Below are positions 1 to 7,550 of a DNA stretch of 64,000 nt, piece by piece. The DNA lies in the NCBI GenBank assembly GCA_902787755.1, contig CADAHL010000004.1, positions 33,348 through 97,347 on the forward strand. The letters run 5' to 3'. How positions within the stretch are numbered: the first letter of the stretch is position 1; every line of letters begins with the position of its first letter. The DNA is from Oscillospiraceae bacterium. GTDB lineage: Bacteria > Bacillota > Clostridia > Oscillospirales > Oscillospiraceae. A program made the translations under genes and the position numbers. Under the pieces are notes generated by a model. The model saw only the letters and a program-made list of their open reading frames with translations. It did not search any database and was not told where the DNA came from.

Positions 1-2
1 AG

Positions 3-860
3 ATCCGCACCTCCAAATCCGCCCCCGGCCCCAGCCGGGACTGGCTGAACATCGTCAAGAGCGGCTCAGCCAGGACCAAGATCAAGCAGTGGTTCAAGAA
101 AGAAAAGCGCGAGGAAAACGTGATCCGCGGCCGGGAGATGCTGGAGGACGAGCTCAAGCACAACGAGCTTGCGCTGGAGGACGTGCTCATCGACGAGATC
201 ACCGCGCCCATTCTGAAGCGTCTGTCCTTTGCCCACGTGGACGACCTGTACGCCGCCATCGGCTACGGGGGCGTCACCGCCTCCCGGGTGGCCAACCGGA
301 TGCGGGATGAGCTGAAGGCTCTGAACGCGGAGAAAAAGTCGGTGCTGGACAAGGTCTCCGCCGCGGCGGAACGCCGGGAGGAGAAGGCCAAGAAGGAGGG
401 CAAGGCCGTCCACGGGATCCTGGTGGAGGGTCTGGACAACTGTCTGGTCAAGTTTTCCCGCTGCTGCACCCCGGTGCCCGGGGACAGCATCATCGGCTTC
501 ATTACCCGGGGACAGGGCGTATCCATTCACCGGACCGACTGTCCCAACTACCTGCAGCGCAGCCACGATCCGGAGAGCGAGGGGCGCTGGATCCACGTGG
601 GCTGGGCCCGGGAGATCACCGACGTCTATGTGACCAGCATCACCATCGCCTCCAAGGATCGGACCGGTCTGGTCATGGATATCGCCTCGGCTCTCAATTC
701 CCTCAACGCCAAGGTCCGCTCCCTCTCCGCCCGGGAGATCAGCGGTCTTGCGCTGACGGTGGTGAGTCTGGAGGTCCATGACCTGAGCGAGCTGCGGGTG
801 ATCATGAACAAGCTCTCCTCCATCCCCAGCGTCACCTCGGTCACCCGAAACGGAAACTGA
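3..860 (+). CDS. relA: (p)ppGpp synthetase/hydrolase RelA/SpoT family, C-terminal part
   Basis: The reading frame is open from the left edge, so only the last 285 codons are present. The visible part begins at the end of the TGS region (GPSRDWLNIVK, then the helical stretch around WFKKEKREEN). It continues through a helical domain and the conserved Cys/zinc-finger motif (KFSRCCTPVPGD and HRTDCPN, about nt 450-545), and ends in an ACT/RRM domain (nt ~630-850). These regulatory domains sense stalled ribosomes and control the catalytic half, which lies outside the window. RelA makes and degrades the alarmone (p)ppGpp in the cytoplasm. dtd follows 58 bases later on the same strand, the usual relA-dtd order in Firmicutes. 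Identity is secure; synthetase versus hydrolase balance cannot be judged here. Confidence 0.95.
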   Translation: MRTSKSAPGPSRDWLNIVKSGSARTKIKQWFKKEKREENVIRGREMLEDELKHNELALEDVLIDEITAPILKRLSFAHVDDLYAAIGYGGVTASRVANRMRDELKALNAEKKSVLDKVSAAAERREEKAKKEGKAVHGILVEGLDNCLVKFSRCCTPVPGDSIIGFITRGQGVSIHRTDCPNYLQRSHDPESEGRWIHVGWAREITDVYVTSITIASKDRTGLVMDIASALNSLNAKVRSLSAREISGLALTVVSLEVHDLSELRVIMNKLSSIPSVTSVTRNGN

Positions 861-918
861 CCGGCCCGCCGCGCCATCTCTTTTACTTTTATTTCTTCAC
901 TTTTCATATGGAGGAACT

Positions 919-1362
919 ATGCGCGCTGTAGTTACAAGAGTTCAATCCGCCTCTGTCACCATCGACGGCCAGGTCCACGGCGCCATCGGCAAGGGCTTTC
1001 TGGTCCTGCTGGGGGTCCACGAGGAGGATACCGAGGCCCAGGCCAGGAAGATCGCCGACAAGATCTGCGGGCTGCGGGTCTTTGTGGATGAAAACGACAA
1101 AATGAACGTGGGGCCCAAGGACGCCGGGGCGGAGCTGCTGATCATCAGCCAGTTTACCCTCTTCGCCGACTGTCGGTCCCGCCGCCCGGGCTTTTCTCAC
1201 GCCGCCCGGCCGGATACCGCCATTCCCCTCTATGAGATGGTGATTGAGGAATGCCGGGCCCGGGGCTTCCATGTGGAGGCCGGTGAATTCGGCGCCAAGA
1301 TGGCCGTGGCCTCCGTCAACGACGGGCCCGTGACCATCCTGCTGGACACCCGGGAGCTGTAA
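919..1362 (+). CDS. dtd: D-aminoacyl-tRNA deacylase
   Basis: A 147-residue protein of exactly the family length. It removes D-amino acids (and glycine from tRNA-Ala) mischarged on tRNA, a cytoplasmic proofreading step. The diagnostic motifs are present: SQFTLFAD near residue 78 and the Gly-cisPro motif NDGPVTI near residue 134, which forms the substrate-chirality filter. The ATG follows a clear GGAGGAA ribosome binding site ending three bases earlier. It sits directly downstream of relA and upstream of a metallo-beta-lactamase-fold gene, a common Firmicutes arrangement. A small hairpin (1376-1390) lies after the stop codon but has no long U-tract, so read-through into the next gene is likely. 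Confidence 0.95.
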   Translation: MRAVVTRVQSASVTIDGQVHGAIGKGFLVLLGVHEEDTEAQARKIADKICGLRVFVDENDKMNVGPKDAGAELLIISQFTLFADCRSRRPGFSHAARPDTAIPLYEMVIEECRARGFHVEAGEFGAKMAVASVNDGPVTILLDTREL

Positions 1363-1413
1363 TGATGTACAATCCGCGGCTCTGAGCCGCTTTCACGAAC
1401 AGGAGAACACACT

Positions 1414-2025
1414 ATGCTCATTAAAACCATCCCCGTGGGGCAGATGGAGACCAACTGCTATGTGGTCACCGACGAAGCCAGCCTGGACTGCGCCGTCATC
1501 GATCCGGGTGACGAGAGCAACACCATACTGGACTATCTGGAGGACAATCACCTGCACTGCCGGGCCATTTTTCTGACCCACGGCCACTATGACCACGTGG
1601 GCGCGGTGGAGGCCGTGTCGGAGGAGACCGGAGCCCCGGTGTACATGAACCAGCGGGACGACGTGAAAAACGGCGGAAACCCCCGCTATTTCTTCGCCCT
1701 GCCCGAAAACGGGCACTATTACGACGAGGGGGACGTGATCGAGGTCGGCGCCCTTCGCTTCGAAGTCTTCGCCACCCCCGGGCACACCCCGGGCAGTGTG
1801 ACGCTGCGCTGTGAAAACGCCCTCTTCACCGGGGACACTCTGTTCCGGGGCAGCTGCGGGCGGGTAGATCTGCCCGGCGGCGACATGGAGCAGGAGCTGG
1901 ACTCTCTGAAGAAGCTCTGCACCCTGCTGGGCGATTACGAGGTCTATCCCGGCCACATGGATTCCAGCACTCTGACCCGGGAGAGGATGTTCAACTACTA
2001 TTGCCGTCAGGCTATGGCAAGATAA
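1414..2025 (+). CDS. MBL-fold metallohydrolase (glyoxalase II-like, YcbL type)
   Basis: A 203-residue metallo-beta-lactamase-fold hydrolase. The signature THGHYDHVGA (near residue 52) supplies the first metal ligands, and later ligands are visible in the segments around TPGHTPGS, FTGDTLF and YPGHM. The overall plan and length match the short hydroxyacylglutathione hydrolase-like proteins (YcbL/GloB group), which act on thioesters in the cytoplasm; the true substrate is unknown. A ribosome binding site CAGGAG precedes the ATG. It lies in a probable relA-dtd-MBL cotranscribed group, as in many Clostridia, where it usually follows dtd. Confidence 0.85.
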   Translation: MLIKTIPVGQMETNCYVVTDEASLDCAVIDPGDESNTILDYLEDNHLHCRAIFLTHGHYDHVGAVEAVSEETGAPVYMNQRDDVKNGGNPRYFFALPENGHYYDEGDVIEVGALRFEVFATPGHTPGSVTLRCENALFTGDTLFRGSCGRVDLPGGDMEQELDSLKKLCTLLGDYEVYPGHMDSSTLTRERMFNYYCRQAMAR

Positions 2026-2044
2026 ATAAAGGAGATCCCTGAGA

Positions 2045-2953
2045 ATGAAAGAACCAACGCTTGTGATCCTGGCTGCCGGCATGGGCAGCCGCTTCGGCGG
2101 ACTCAAGCAGATCACCGCCGTGGACCCCTTCGGTCACGCCATCATCGACTTTTCCCTGTACGACGCCTACCGGGCCGGCTTCCGCAAGGTGGCCTTCATC
2201 ATCAAGCATGAGATCGAAGAGGACTTCAAGGCCGCCGTGGGCCGCCGGATGGAGAAGTACTTCGACGTCCGCTACGTCTATCAGCAGATCGACATGCTGC
2301 CCGAGGGCTATTCCGTTCCCGACTGCCGCAAAAAGCCCTGGGGCACCGCCCACGCGGTGCTGTGCGCCAAGGGGATCGTGGACGGTCCCTTCGCCGTCAT
2401 CAACGCCGACGACTTCTACGGCCGGGGCGCCTACGAGACCATCTACCGCTTTCTGAGCCAGGACCGCCCGGAGAATGAGAACGCCATGGTGGCCTACCTG
2501 CTTCGGAACACCGTCACCGAGAACGGGACCGTGGCCCGGGGCATCTGCACCGTGGAGGACGGCCTGCTCACCGACGTGGTGGAGCGTACCAAGATCGCCA
2601 AGCGGGGCGAGGACGGCGCCTATACCGAGGATGGCGAGACCTGGTTCCCCCTGTCCGGGGACTGCCAGGTGTCCATGAACTTCTGGGGCTTCGGCCCGGC
2701 CTTCATGGAGGAGCTCAGCGCCCGGTTCCCCGCCTGGCTGGATGAGAACCTGCCGAAGAACCCGGAGAAGGCGGAGTACTTCCTGCCCTTCGTGGTCAAC
2801 GCTCTCATCCAGGAGGGCCGGGGCAGCGTGCGGGTCCTCCCTTGCCGGGAGAGCTGGCACGGGATCACCTATCGGGAGGATATGCCCGGTCTGGTCAGCG
2901 CCATCGAGGCGCTGCGGGCTCAGGGCCTGTATCCGGACACTTTGTTGGATTAA
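2045..2953 (+). CDS. NTP-transferase-family sugar nucleotidyltransferase
   Basis: A 302-residue protein of the nucleotidyltransferase (GT-A fold) family. The N-terminus carries the nucleotide-binding motif LAAGMGSRFGGLKQ and a later INADDFYG supplies the metal-binding acidic pair, so an NTP plus sugar-phosphate to NDP-sugar reaction is expected. It is not close enough to GalU or GlmU by eye to name the sugar. The start ATG is preceded by AAGGAGATCCCTGAGA. galE begins 21 bases after the stop codon, so the pair probably works in UDP-hexose metabolism or cell-surface glycan precursor supply. The mid-region (residues ~95-110, KKPWGTAHAVL) resembles clostridial proteins found next to sugar phosphotransferases. 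Confidence 0.8.
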   Translation: MKEPTLVILAAGMGSRFGGLKQITAVDPFGHAIIDFSLYDAYRAGFRKVAFIIKHEIEEDFKAAVGRRMEKYFDVRYVYQQIDMLPEGYSVPDCRKKPWGTAHAVLCAKGIVDGPFAVINADDFYGRGAYETIYRFLSQDRPENENAMVAYLLRNTVTENGTVARGICTVEDGLLTDVVERTKIAKRGEDGAYTEDGETWFPLSGDCQVSMNFWGFGPAFMEELSARFPAWLDENLPKNPEKAEYFLPFVVNALIQEGRGSVRVLPCRESWHGITYREDMPGLVSAIEALRAQGLYPDTLLD

Positions 2954-2974
2954 TTTTATTTGGAGGATAAATGC

Positions 2975-3994
2975 ATGAATGTACTTGTCACCGGCGGCGC
3001 CGGCTATATCGGCAGCCACACCTGCGTGGAGCTTCTGGACCAGGGCTTCGGCGTAGTAGTCATTGACAACCTGGTCAACTCCAGCGCCAAGGCCATTGAG
3101 CGCATCGAGCAGATCACCGGCAAGCACGTGGACTTCTATCAGGAAGACGTGCGCAACCGGGCCGCGCTGGACCGCATCTTCGAAAAGCACGACATCGGCT
3201 GTGTGATCCACTTCGCCGGTCTGAAGGCCGTGGGCGAATCGGTGCACATGCCCCTGGAGTACTACGACAACAACCTGTTCTCCACCGTGCGTCTGTGCGA
3301 GGCCATGCGGGACCACGGGGTGCGGGACATCGTGTTCTCCTCTTCCGCCACCGTCTATTCCAGCGAGAACCCCATCCCCTGGAAGGAGACCTACATCACC
3401 GGCAACTGCACCAGCCCCTACGGTTGGACCAAGTACATGTCCGAGCAGATCCTGCGGGACACCACCAAGGCCGTGGACGACTTCTCCGTCAGCCTGCTGC
3501 GCTACTTTAACCCCATCGGGGCCCACAGCAGCGGTCTGATCGGCGAGGATCCCCGGGGCATCCCCAACAACCTGATGCCCTTCATCTCCCAGGTGGCCAT
3601 CGGCCGCCGGGATCATCTGAACATCTTCGGCAACGACTACGACACCCCCGACGGCACCTGCGTCCGGGACTACATCCACGTGGTGGACCTGGCCCGGGGC
3701 CATGTGGCCGCCATCGACTACATGAAGAAGCACCGGGGCGAGAGTGTATTCAACCTGGGCACCGGCATGGGCTACAGTGTTCTGGATATGGTCAAGGCCT
3801 TCGAACGGGTCACCGGCGTGAAGATCCCCTACGAGATCGCGCCCCGGCGCCCCGGCGACCTGCCCGCCTTTTATGCCAACCCCGACAAGAGCGCCAAGCT
3901 TCTGAATTGGCACGCCCAGTACAACCTGGACGACATGTGCCGCGACACCTGGGCCTGGCAGTCCAAGAACCCCATGGGCTACGGCGAGGAGTAA
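2975..3994 (+). CDS. galE: UDP-glucose 4-epimerase
   Basis: A 339-residue extended short-chain dehydrogenase that interconverts UDP-glucose and UDP-galactose (or the N-acetyl forms). It shows the Rossmann motif GGAGYIGSH (residues 7-15), the catalytic Ser region SSSATVY (122-128) and the catalytic Tyr149/Lys153 pair in SPYGWTKYM. I place the start at the ATG at 2975 because GGAGG lies eight bases upstream; an in-frame TTG at 2960 would overlap that ribosome binding site. It is cotranscribed with the nucleotidyltransferase before it and ends at a terminator shared with the convergent ogt gene. Confidence 0.95.
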   Translation: MNVLVTGGAGYIGSHTCVELLDQGFGVVVIDNLVNSSAKAIERIEQITGKHVDFYQEDVRNRAALDRIFEKHDIGCVIHFAGLKAVGESVHMPLEYYDNNLFSTVRLCEAMRDHGVRDIVFSSSATVYSSENPIPWKETYITGNCTSPYGWTKYMSEQILRDTTKAVDDFSVSLLRYFNPIGAHSSGLIGEDPRGIPNNLMPFISQVAIGRRDHLNIFGNDYDTPDGTCVRDYIHVVDLARGHVAAIDYMKKHRGESVFNLGTGMGYSVLDMVKAFERVTGVKIPYEIAPRRPGDLPAFYANPDKSAKLLNWHAQYNLDDMCRDTWAWQSKNPMGYGEE

Positions 3995-4020
3995 GCGCAG
4001 TTCTCAGTTTTCAGGAAAAG

Positions 4021-4067
4021 AAACCCCACCCGGGCGGATCCGTCGGACCCGCTCAGGTGGGGTTTTT
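4021..4067. terminator. Bidirectional terminator between galE and ogt
   Basis: AAACCCCACC (4021-4030) pairs with GGTGGGGTTT (4056-4065), followed by TTTTT on the plus strand and preceded by an A-rich run that serves the minus strand. The last codons and the stop of ogt (4053-4055) lie inside the right arm, so the hairpin is partly coding. It can end transcripts from both convergent genes. Confidence 0.8.
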
Positions 4068-4550
4068 CTCGATATTCAGCAATACTCTCTTGGCCTCCGG
4101 ACCGGCGGCAAAGCCGGTGAGGGAGCCGTCGGAGCCCAGGACCCGGTGGCAGGGGATCAGGATCAGGATGGGATTCTTCCCCACCGCCCCGCCTACGGCC
4201 CGGGCGGAGGTGCCGAGGGCTCGGGCCAGCTGCCCGTAGCTCGTCGTCTCTCCGTAGGGGATCTGACGGAGGGCGGCCCAGACCCGTTTCTGGTATGCCG
4301 TCCCCTCCGGCTTCAGAGGCAGCCCCGGCGTTCCGGGATCCTCTCCCGCGAAATACCTTGCGAGCCAGTCCGCAGCGCGCCGCAGCGTCCGGGTCTCCCC
4401 CTCCGGTACCGCGCTCAGCAGCCTTGTCGGAAAGCCCTTCTGTCCCTCCAGCCACAGACCCCGCAGGCTCTCTTCGTCGCCCAGGAGCCACAGCGTCCCG
4501 ATCGGGGAGGCATACCGCAGCTTTCTCAGCTTCCCGGGCTCAGTATCCAT
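4053..4550 (-). CDS. ogt: Methylated-DNA--[protein]-cysteine S-methyltransferase
   Basis: A 165-residue suicide DNA repair protein that transfers the methyl group from O6-methylguanine to its own cysteine. The active-site motif IPCHRV is intact with Cys134, and the upstream helix-turn-helix region (YQKRVWAALRQIPYGETTSY, residues ~86-105) is canonical. The C-terminus is encoded by the arm of the terminator shared with galE. Its ATG overlaps the last codons of the small membrane-protein gene upstream, so the two are translationally coupled. Ogt and Ada C-terminal type enzymes cannot be told apart by eye, but there is no fused Ada regulatory domain. Confidence 0.93.
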   Translation of the reverse strand: MDTEPGKLRKLRYASPIGTLWLLGDEESLRGLWLEGQKGFPTRLLSAVPEGETRTLRRAADWLARYFAGEDPGTPGLPLKPEGTAYQKRVWAALRQIPYGETTSYGQLARALGTSARAVGGAVGKNPILILIPCHRVLGSDGSLTGFAAGPEAKRVLLNIEKNPT

Positions 4551-4731
4551 TTTTCTCGATTTTCTTTTTGCCCAGGAACATGCTCACCGCCGCATAGCCC
4601 ATCAGGGCCAGCGCACCGATGCCGGCCATGGTGGCGGTAGAGCGGTCGGACGGTCCGTTCAGCTTGTCGTAAGCCGAATCCACCAGCATGCCCGCCAGCC
4701 CTTTGACGATCTTCTTTCCCTGTTTTTTCAT
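4540..4731 (-). CDS. Small single-pass membrane protein, unknown function
   Basis: A 63-residue protein with a basic N-terminus (MKKQGKK), a polar stretch, and one predicted membrane helix of about 20 residues (around TMAGIGALALMGYAAVSMFLG), ending in a lysine-rich tail. I do not recognise a family. It has a well-placed promoter (4758-4786), a purine-rich AGGGGG ribosome binding site, and its end overlaps the start of ogt by 11 bases, all of which support that it is a real gene. No function can be inferred beyond likely membrane location; it may serve mainly as the leading cistron for ogt. Confidence 0.6.
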   Translation of the reverse strand: MKKQGKKIVKGLAGMLVDSAYDKLNGPSDRSTATMAGIGALALMGYAAVSMFLGKKKIEKNGY

Positions 4732-4757
4732 GTGCTCGGCCCCCTTTATCTGATTGC

Positions 4758-4786
4758 AGTATACCCCAGTTTCTCTCCGGTTTCAA
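4758..4786 (-). promoter_or_regulatory. Sigma-A promoter for the small membrane protein-ogt pair
   Basis: On the minus strand TTGAAA (4781-4786), a 17-base spacer and TATACT (4758-4763). The predicted start lies near 4751, about 20 bases before the ATG. It is divergent to, and only nine bases away from, the promoter at 4795-4823. Confidence 0.75.
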
Positions 4787-4794
4787 TGCCGTCG

Positions 4795-4823
4795 TTTACA
4801 AATTTGGAGTTTTGCCGTATACT
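4795..4823 (+). promoter_or_regulatory. Sigma-A promoter for the pseudo-NTPase/sfsA operon
   Basis: TTTACA (4795-4800), a 17-base spacer and TATACT (4818-4823). Transcription should begin around 4829-4832, which is at or just before the first possible start codon (GTG 4832), implying a leaderless or nearly leaderless mRNA. Confidence 0.75.
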
Positions 4824-4831
4824 GTTCCCGG

Positions 4832-5422
4832 GTGATCGACTTGAAAAAACATCTGTTTCTCACCGGCCCCGACCGCTGGGTGCTTTCCGAACTGATCCGC
4901 AGCGAGCTGGGCGACCGGCTCAGCGAGGCCGGAGGCTACATGAGTCTCCGACAGCGGGACGAGCGGGGCGAGGTATCCGCCCTGGCGCTTCTGCCCGCCG
5001 CTGCCTTTGGCGGCGTTGAGGGCTTCGAGGCGGAGCGCTATTTGTTCCTCTCCTCCCCCGCCAGATCCGATAACGAGGTCATCCGTCAGACCGGGACCCG
5101 GCTGCTGCAGGAGGCGCTCTGGTATCCCTACGCCGTGCTGGACTCCGTCGGCGGCTTCGAGTTGGTGATCCCCCAGTTCCGGGAGGCCCTGACGGAGCTT
5201 CTCAACGGCGGCAAGCCCCTTCTGGGCGTTCTCCTCTCCCCGGGAGAGGCGGAGGCCCAGCGCCGTCTGCTGCGCCTGGGGTCCCGGGAATCCCTGAACA
5301 CCCAGCAGCTTCACCGGGCCCTCCGGGCCGATCCGGATACGGAGATCCTGGACTTCGGCGGTTTGGGCGCGCTCACCTCCAAAGGGAAGCTGCGCCGCTG
5401 GATCGGAGAATACCTGCCATGA
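4832..5422 (+). CDS. THEP1-family (NTPase_1-like) protein with degenerate P-loop
   Basis: About 196 residues. The layout follows the small nucleoside-triphosphatases of the THEP1/NTPase_1 family: an N-terminal beta strand KKHLFLTG, a central strand LDSVGGFEL where the family has the Walker B DE-x-GP-x-EL, then FREALTELLNGGKPLLGVLL. The Walker A motif (G-x4-GK-S/T) is missing: the loop after FLTG reads PDRWVLS, with no lysine, and the Walker B acid pair is also lost. It is therefore probably a pseudoenzyme. Start choice is uncertain: GTG at 4832 or TTG at 4841, both within about 12 bases of the predicted transcript start. The stop overlaps the sfsA ATG (ATGA), so the two are coupled. Family assignment is by pattern only. 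Confidence 0.55.
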   Translation: MIDLKKHLFLTGPDRWVLSELIRSELGDRLSEAGGYMSLRQRDERGEVSALALLPAAAFGGVEGFEAERYLFLSSPARSDNEVIRQTGTRLLQEALWYPYAVLDSVGGFELVIPQFREALTELLNGGKPLLGVLLSPGEAEAQRRLLRLGSRESLNTQQLHRALRADPDTEILDFGGLGALTSKGKLRRWIGEYLP

Positions 5423-6102
5423 TCTACGAACGGATCTCCCCCGCCGTCTTTCTCTCCCGGCCCAATCGCTTCATCGCCAGGGTGCTGCTGGAAGGACAGG
5501 AGACGGTGGTCCACGTCAAAAACACCGGACGCTGCCGGGAGCTGCTGCTGCCCGGGACCACAGTCTATGTGCAGGACAACCGCCGCCCGGATCGGAAGAC
5601 CGCCTACGATCTGATCGCCGTACAGAAGGGAGAGCGCCTGATCAACATGGACGCCAACGCTCCCAACGCCGTCTTCGGCGAATGGCTGCGCGCCGGCGGG
5701 CCGGGCTTCGTCCCGGATCTGGTCCGTCCGGAAACCGTCCACGGCGACTCCCGCTTCGATTTCTACTACGAGTACCGCCTCCGCCGCTGCTTTGTCGAGG
5801 TCAAGGGCGTGACCCTGGAGGAGAACGGCGTGGTCCGCTTTCCCGACGCGCCTACCGAACGGGGTGTCAAGCACCTGCGCGGCCTGATCCGCTGCGTTCG
5901 GGAGGGATATGACGCCGCCGCTGTTTTTGTGATCCAGACGAAGGACGTGTCCTGCTTTGAGCCCAACCGCCGGACCCATCCGGCCTTTGCCGACGCGCTG
6001 GCCGAGGCATCTGAGGCCGGCGTCCGTCTGCTGGCCCTGGACTGTCAGGTGACGCCGGACTCGCTGTGCATTGCCGATCCGGTGCCGATCCATCTGGTCT
6101 GA
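5419..6102 (+). CDS. sfsA: SfsA family DNA-binding / nuclease-like protein
   Basis: A 227-residue SfsA homologue. The conserved features are visible: the N-terminal OB-like part with FLSRPNRFIARV and HVKNTGRCREL, and the C-terminal PD-(D/E)xK-like core with RFDFYYEY and the CFVEVKGVTLEENG stretch (near residue 130), followed by RFPDAPTERGVKHL. SfsA was described as a DNA-binding regulator of sugar fermentation genes in E. coli; its role in Firmicutes is not established. The ATG overlaps the stop of the preceding THEP1-like gene. Confidence 0.93.
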   Translation: MIYERISPAVFLSRPNRFIARVLLEGQETVVHVKNTGRCRELLLPGTTVYVQDNRRPDRKTAYDLIAVQKGERLINMDANAPNAVFGEWLRAGGPGFVPDLVRPETVHGDSRFDFYYEYRLRRCFVEVKGVTLEENGVVRFPDAPTERGVKHLRGLIRCVREGYDAAAVFVIQTKDVSCFEPNRRTHPAFADALAEASEAGVRLLALDCQVTPDSLCIADPVPIHLV

Positions 6103-6151
6103 GTTTCCGTCAGCCGATTCTCATTCTGATCAAGGAAAGAAGGAACTGTTC

Positions 6152-6586
6152 ATGCGCACATTACAGGATACTTTGCAGTCCATCATCAACCTCCCCCAGG
6201 AGAAGAAGGTCCGTCTGGCCGCCGACTCCTATCTGAAGATTCTGCCCCTGCTCAGGCGCATTGACGCAGACTCCCACGGCATCTGGCTGCTCTGCGCCAT
6301 TCTGGGCTCCGCCGCCGGTGCGGACAGCGCCATCAGTCCCGCGGAAACCGCCCTGGTGCGGGCCATTCTGCAGGCCGAGGGCCTGGCGGCCGACGATGAG
6401 GCCGTGGAGGATATCGTCAGCCGCTCCTCCGGCATGAAGGCCCATGAGATGATCCGGAAGCTGGCGGGGATCATGAACCCGGAAGAACGCGCCGCTCTGG
6501 TCACGCTGATCGGGGCCGTCTGTGCCATCGACGACAGCATCTCCCTGGAGGAGTTCGAATACATCGACAGCGTTCTGAAGGCCTGA
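6152..6586 (+). CDS. TerB-like (tellurite resistance fold) protein
   Basis: A 144-residue all-helical protein. Two similar acidic motifs, ADSAISPAE (near residue 52) and IDDSISLEE (near residue 130), match the paired D-x-x-I-S-x-x-E helices of the TerB/DjlA-N fold that can bind metal. There is no signal peptide or membrane segment. The ATG at 6152 follows AAGGAAAGAAGGAAC, and a strong terminator follows, so it ends the operon that begins at 4829. TerB-like proteins are linked to stress and metal responses, but no specific role can be assigned here. Confidence 0.6.
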   Translation: MRTLQDTLQSIINLPQEKKVRLAADSYLKILPLLRRIDADSHGIWLLCAILGSAAGADSAISPAETALVRAILQAEGLAADDEAVEDIVSRSSGMKAHEMIRKLAGIMNPEERAALVTLIGAVCAIDDSISLEEFEYIDSVLKA

Positions 6587-6610
6587 CCGGCTTCTGACCG
6601 CGCTTGACCG

Positions 6611-6642
6611 GGAGCCCCGGAGAACCGGGGCTCTCCTTTTTT
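6611..6642 (+). terminator. Terminator after the TerB-like gene
   Basis: GAGCCCCGG (6612-6620) and CCGGGGCTC (6625-6633) form a 9-bp stem with an AGAA loop, followed by TCCTTTTTT. Confidence 0.9.
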
Positions 6643-6646
6643 GCGC

Positions 6647-6675
6647 TTGTCATCCCGGGTGGACTGTGTTAAAAT
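6647..6675 (+). promoter_or_regulatory. Sigma-A promoter for uppP-spoIIIE
   Basis: TTGTCA (6647-6652), a 17-base spacer and TAAAAT (6670-6675). A second TATAAT at 6675-6680 overlaps but has no matching -35. The predicted start is near 6682, about 25 bases before the uppP ATG. Confidence 0.65.
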
Positions 6676-6706
6676 ATAATGAAGTATTATTGAGGAGGGA
6701 CCGCCC

Positions 6707-7534
6707 ATGTCCATAGGCAACGCCATCATCCTCGGTCTGATCGATGGTCTGACCGAGTTTCTGCCTGTGTCCCGGACCGGGCATATGTCTATCTTGCAGC
6801 ATCTGTTCTCCATGACCATGCCGGAGGACGGGCACATGCTGTTCGACGCGCTGCTGCGTCTGGCGGCGCTGATCGCGGTATGTCTGATCTGCTGGGGCGA
6901 CCTGGGTAAAATGCTCCGGGAGACCGGTTCCCTTTTCCGCCCCGATCCCGAAGGACAGCGCAGCCGCCGTCCCTGGGCGCGGCTCCTCATCATGGTTCTG
7001 GTGGCCACTCTTCCCCTGCTGCTGAAGATCCCCTTCCTGTCCGGCATGCGCGCCCTGTCCTCCAACAGCTACTACATCGGCGCGGCCATGGTGCTGTCCG
7101 GTTGTCTGCTGTATGTGACGGATAAGATGCTTCCGGGAAAGAAGGGCCTGACCGGCATCACCCTGAGCGATTCTCTGCTCATCGGCCTGTGCCATCTGGT
7201 GGGCTCCTTCCCCGGCTTCTCCCGCAGCGGCGCCGCCATCTCCGGCGGCGTGGCCCTGGGTCTGGACCGTGATTTCGCGGTGCGCTTCTCCCTGCTCATC
7301 GCCATCCCCAGTCTGTTTATCTCCTTTATCTCCAGTCTGATCGAAGCCTTCAGCTACCGGATCGACTGGACCTCCCTGCCGGCCTACCTGGTCGGCATGG
7401 TGGCGGCCCTTCTGGCTGCGCTTCTGGCCGTCGGGCTTCTCCGGCTGGCCGCCCGGAAGGGCAAGTTCGGCGGTTACGCCTATTACTGCTGGGTTGCGGG
7501 CGTGTTGTCCGTGATCCTGACATTGATCTTCTAA
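6707..7534 (+). CDS. uppP: Undecaprenyl-diphosphatase (UppP/BacA family)
   Basis: A 275-residue polytopic membrane protein with about eight hydrophobic segments. The two family motifs are present in recognisable form: DGLTEFLPVSRTGH (residues ~8-21; the classical form is QGxTEFLPVSSSGH) and GSFPGFSRSGAAISGG (near residue 165; classical PGxSRSG). UppP dephosphorylates undecaprenyl pyrophosphate at the outer face of the membrane so the carrier can be reused in peptidoglycan synthesis. The Arg-Thr in place of Ser-Ser in motif 1 is a divergence, so this may be a paralogue with altered activity. It has its own promoter and a GAGGAGGG ribosome binding site and leads into spoIIIE 16 bases later. Confidence 0.85.
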   Translation: MSIGNAIILGLIDGLTEFLPVSRTGHMSILQHLFSMTMPEDGHMLFDALLRLAALIAVCLICWGDLGKMLRETGSLFRPDPEGQRSRRPWARLLIMVLVATLPLLLKIPFLSGMRALSSNSYYIGAAMVLSGCLLYVTDKMLPGKKGLTGITLSDSLLIGLCHLVGSFPGFSRSGAAISGGVALGLDRDFAVRFSLLIAIPSLFISFISSLIEAFSYRIDWTSLPAYLVGMVAALLAALLAVGLLRLAARKGKFGGYAYYCWVAGVLSVILTLIF

Positions 7535-7550
7535 TCGGAAAGGATCGACC

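Noticed and set aside
907-911. CDS continuing from relA into dtd as a fusion
   Set aside because: There is a clear stop at 858-860 and a separate start with a ribosome binding site.
907-1000. A riboswitch in the window
   Set aside because: No leader longer than about 210 bases was found, and no conserved core motif of a known riboswitch was seen in the leaders I checked by eye.
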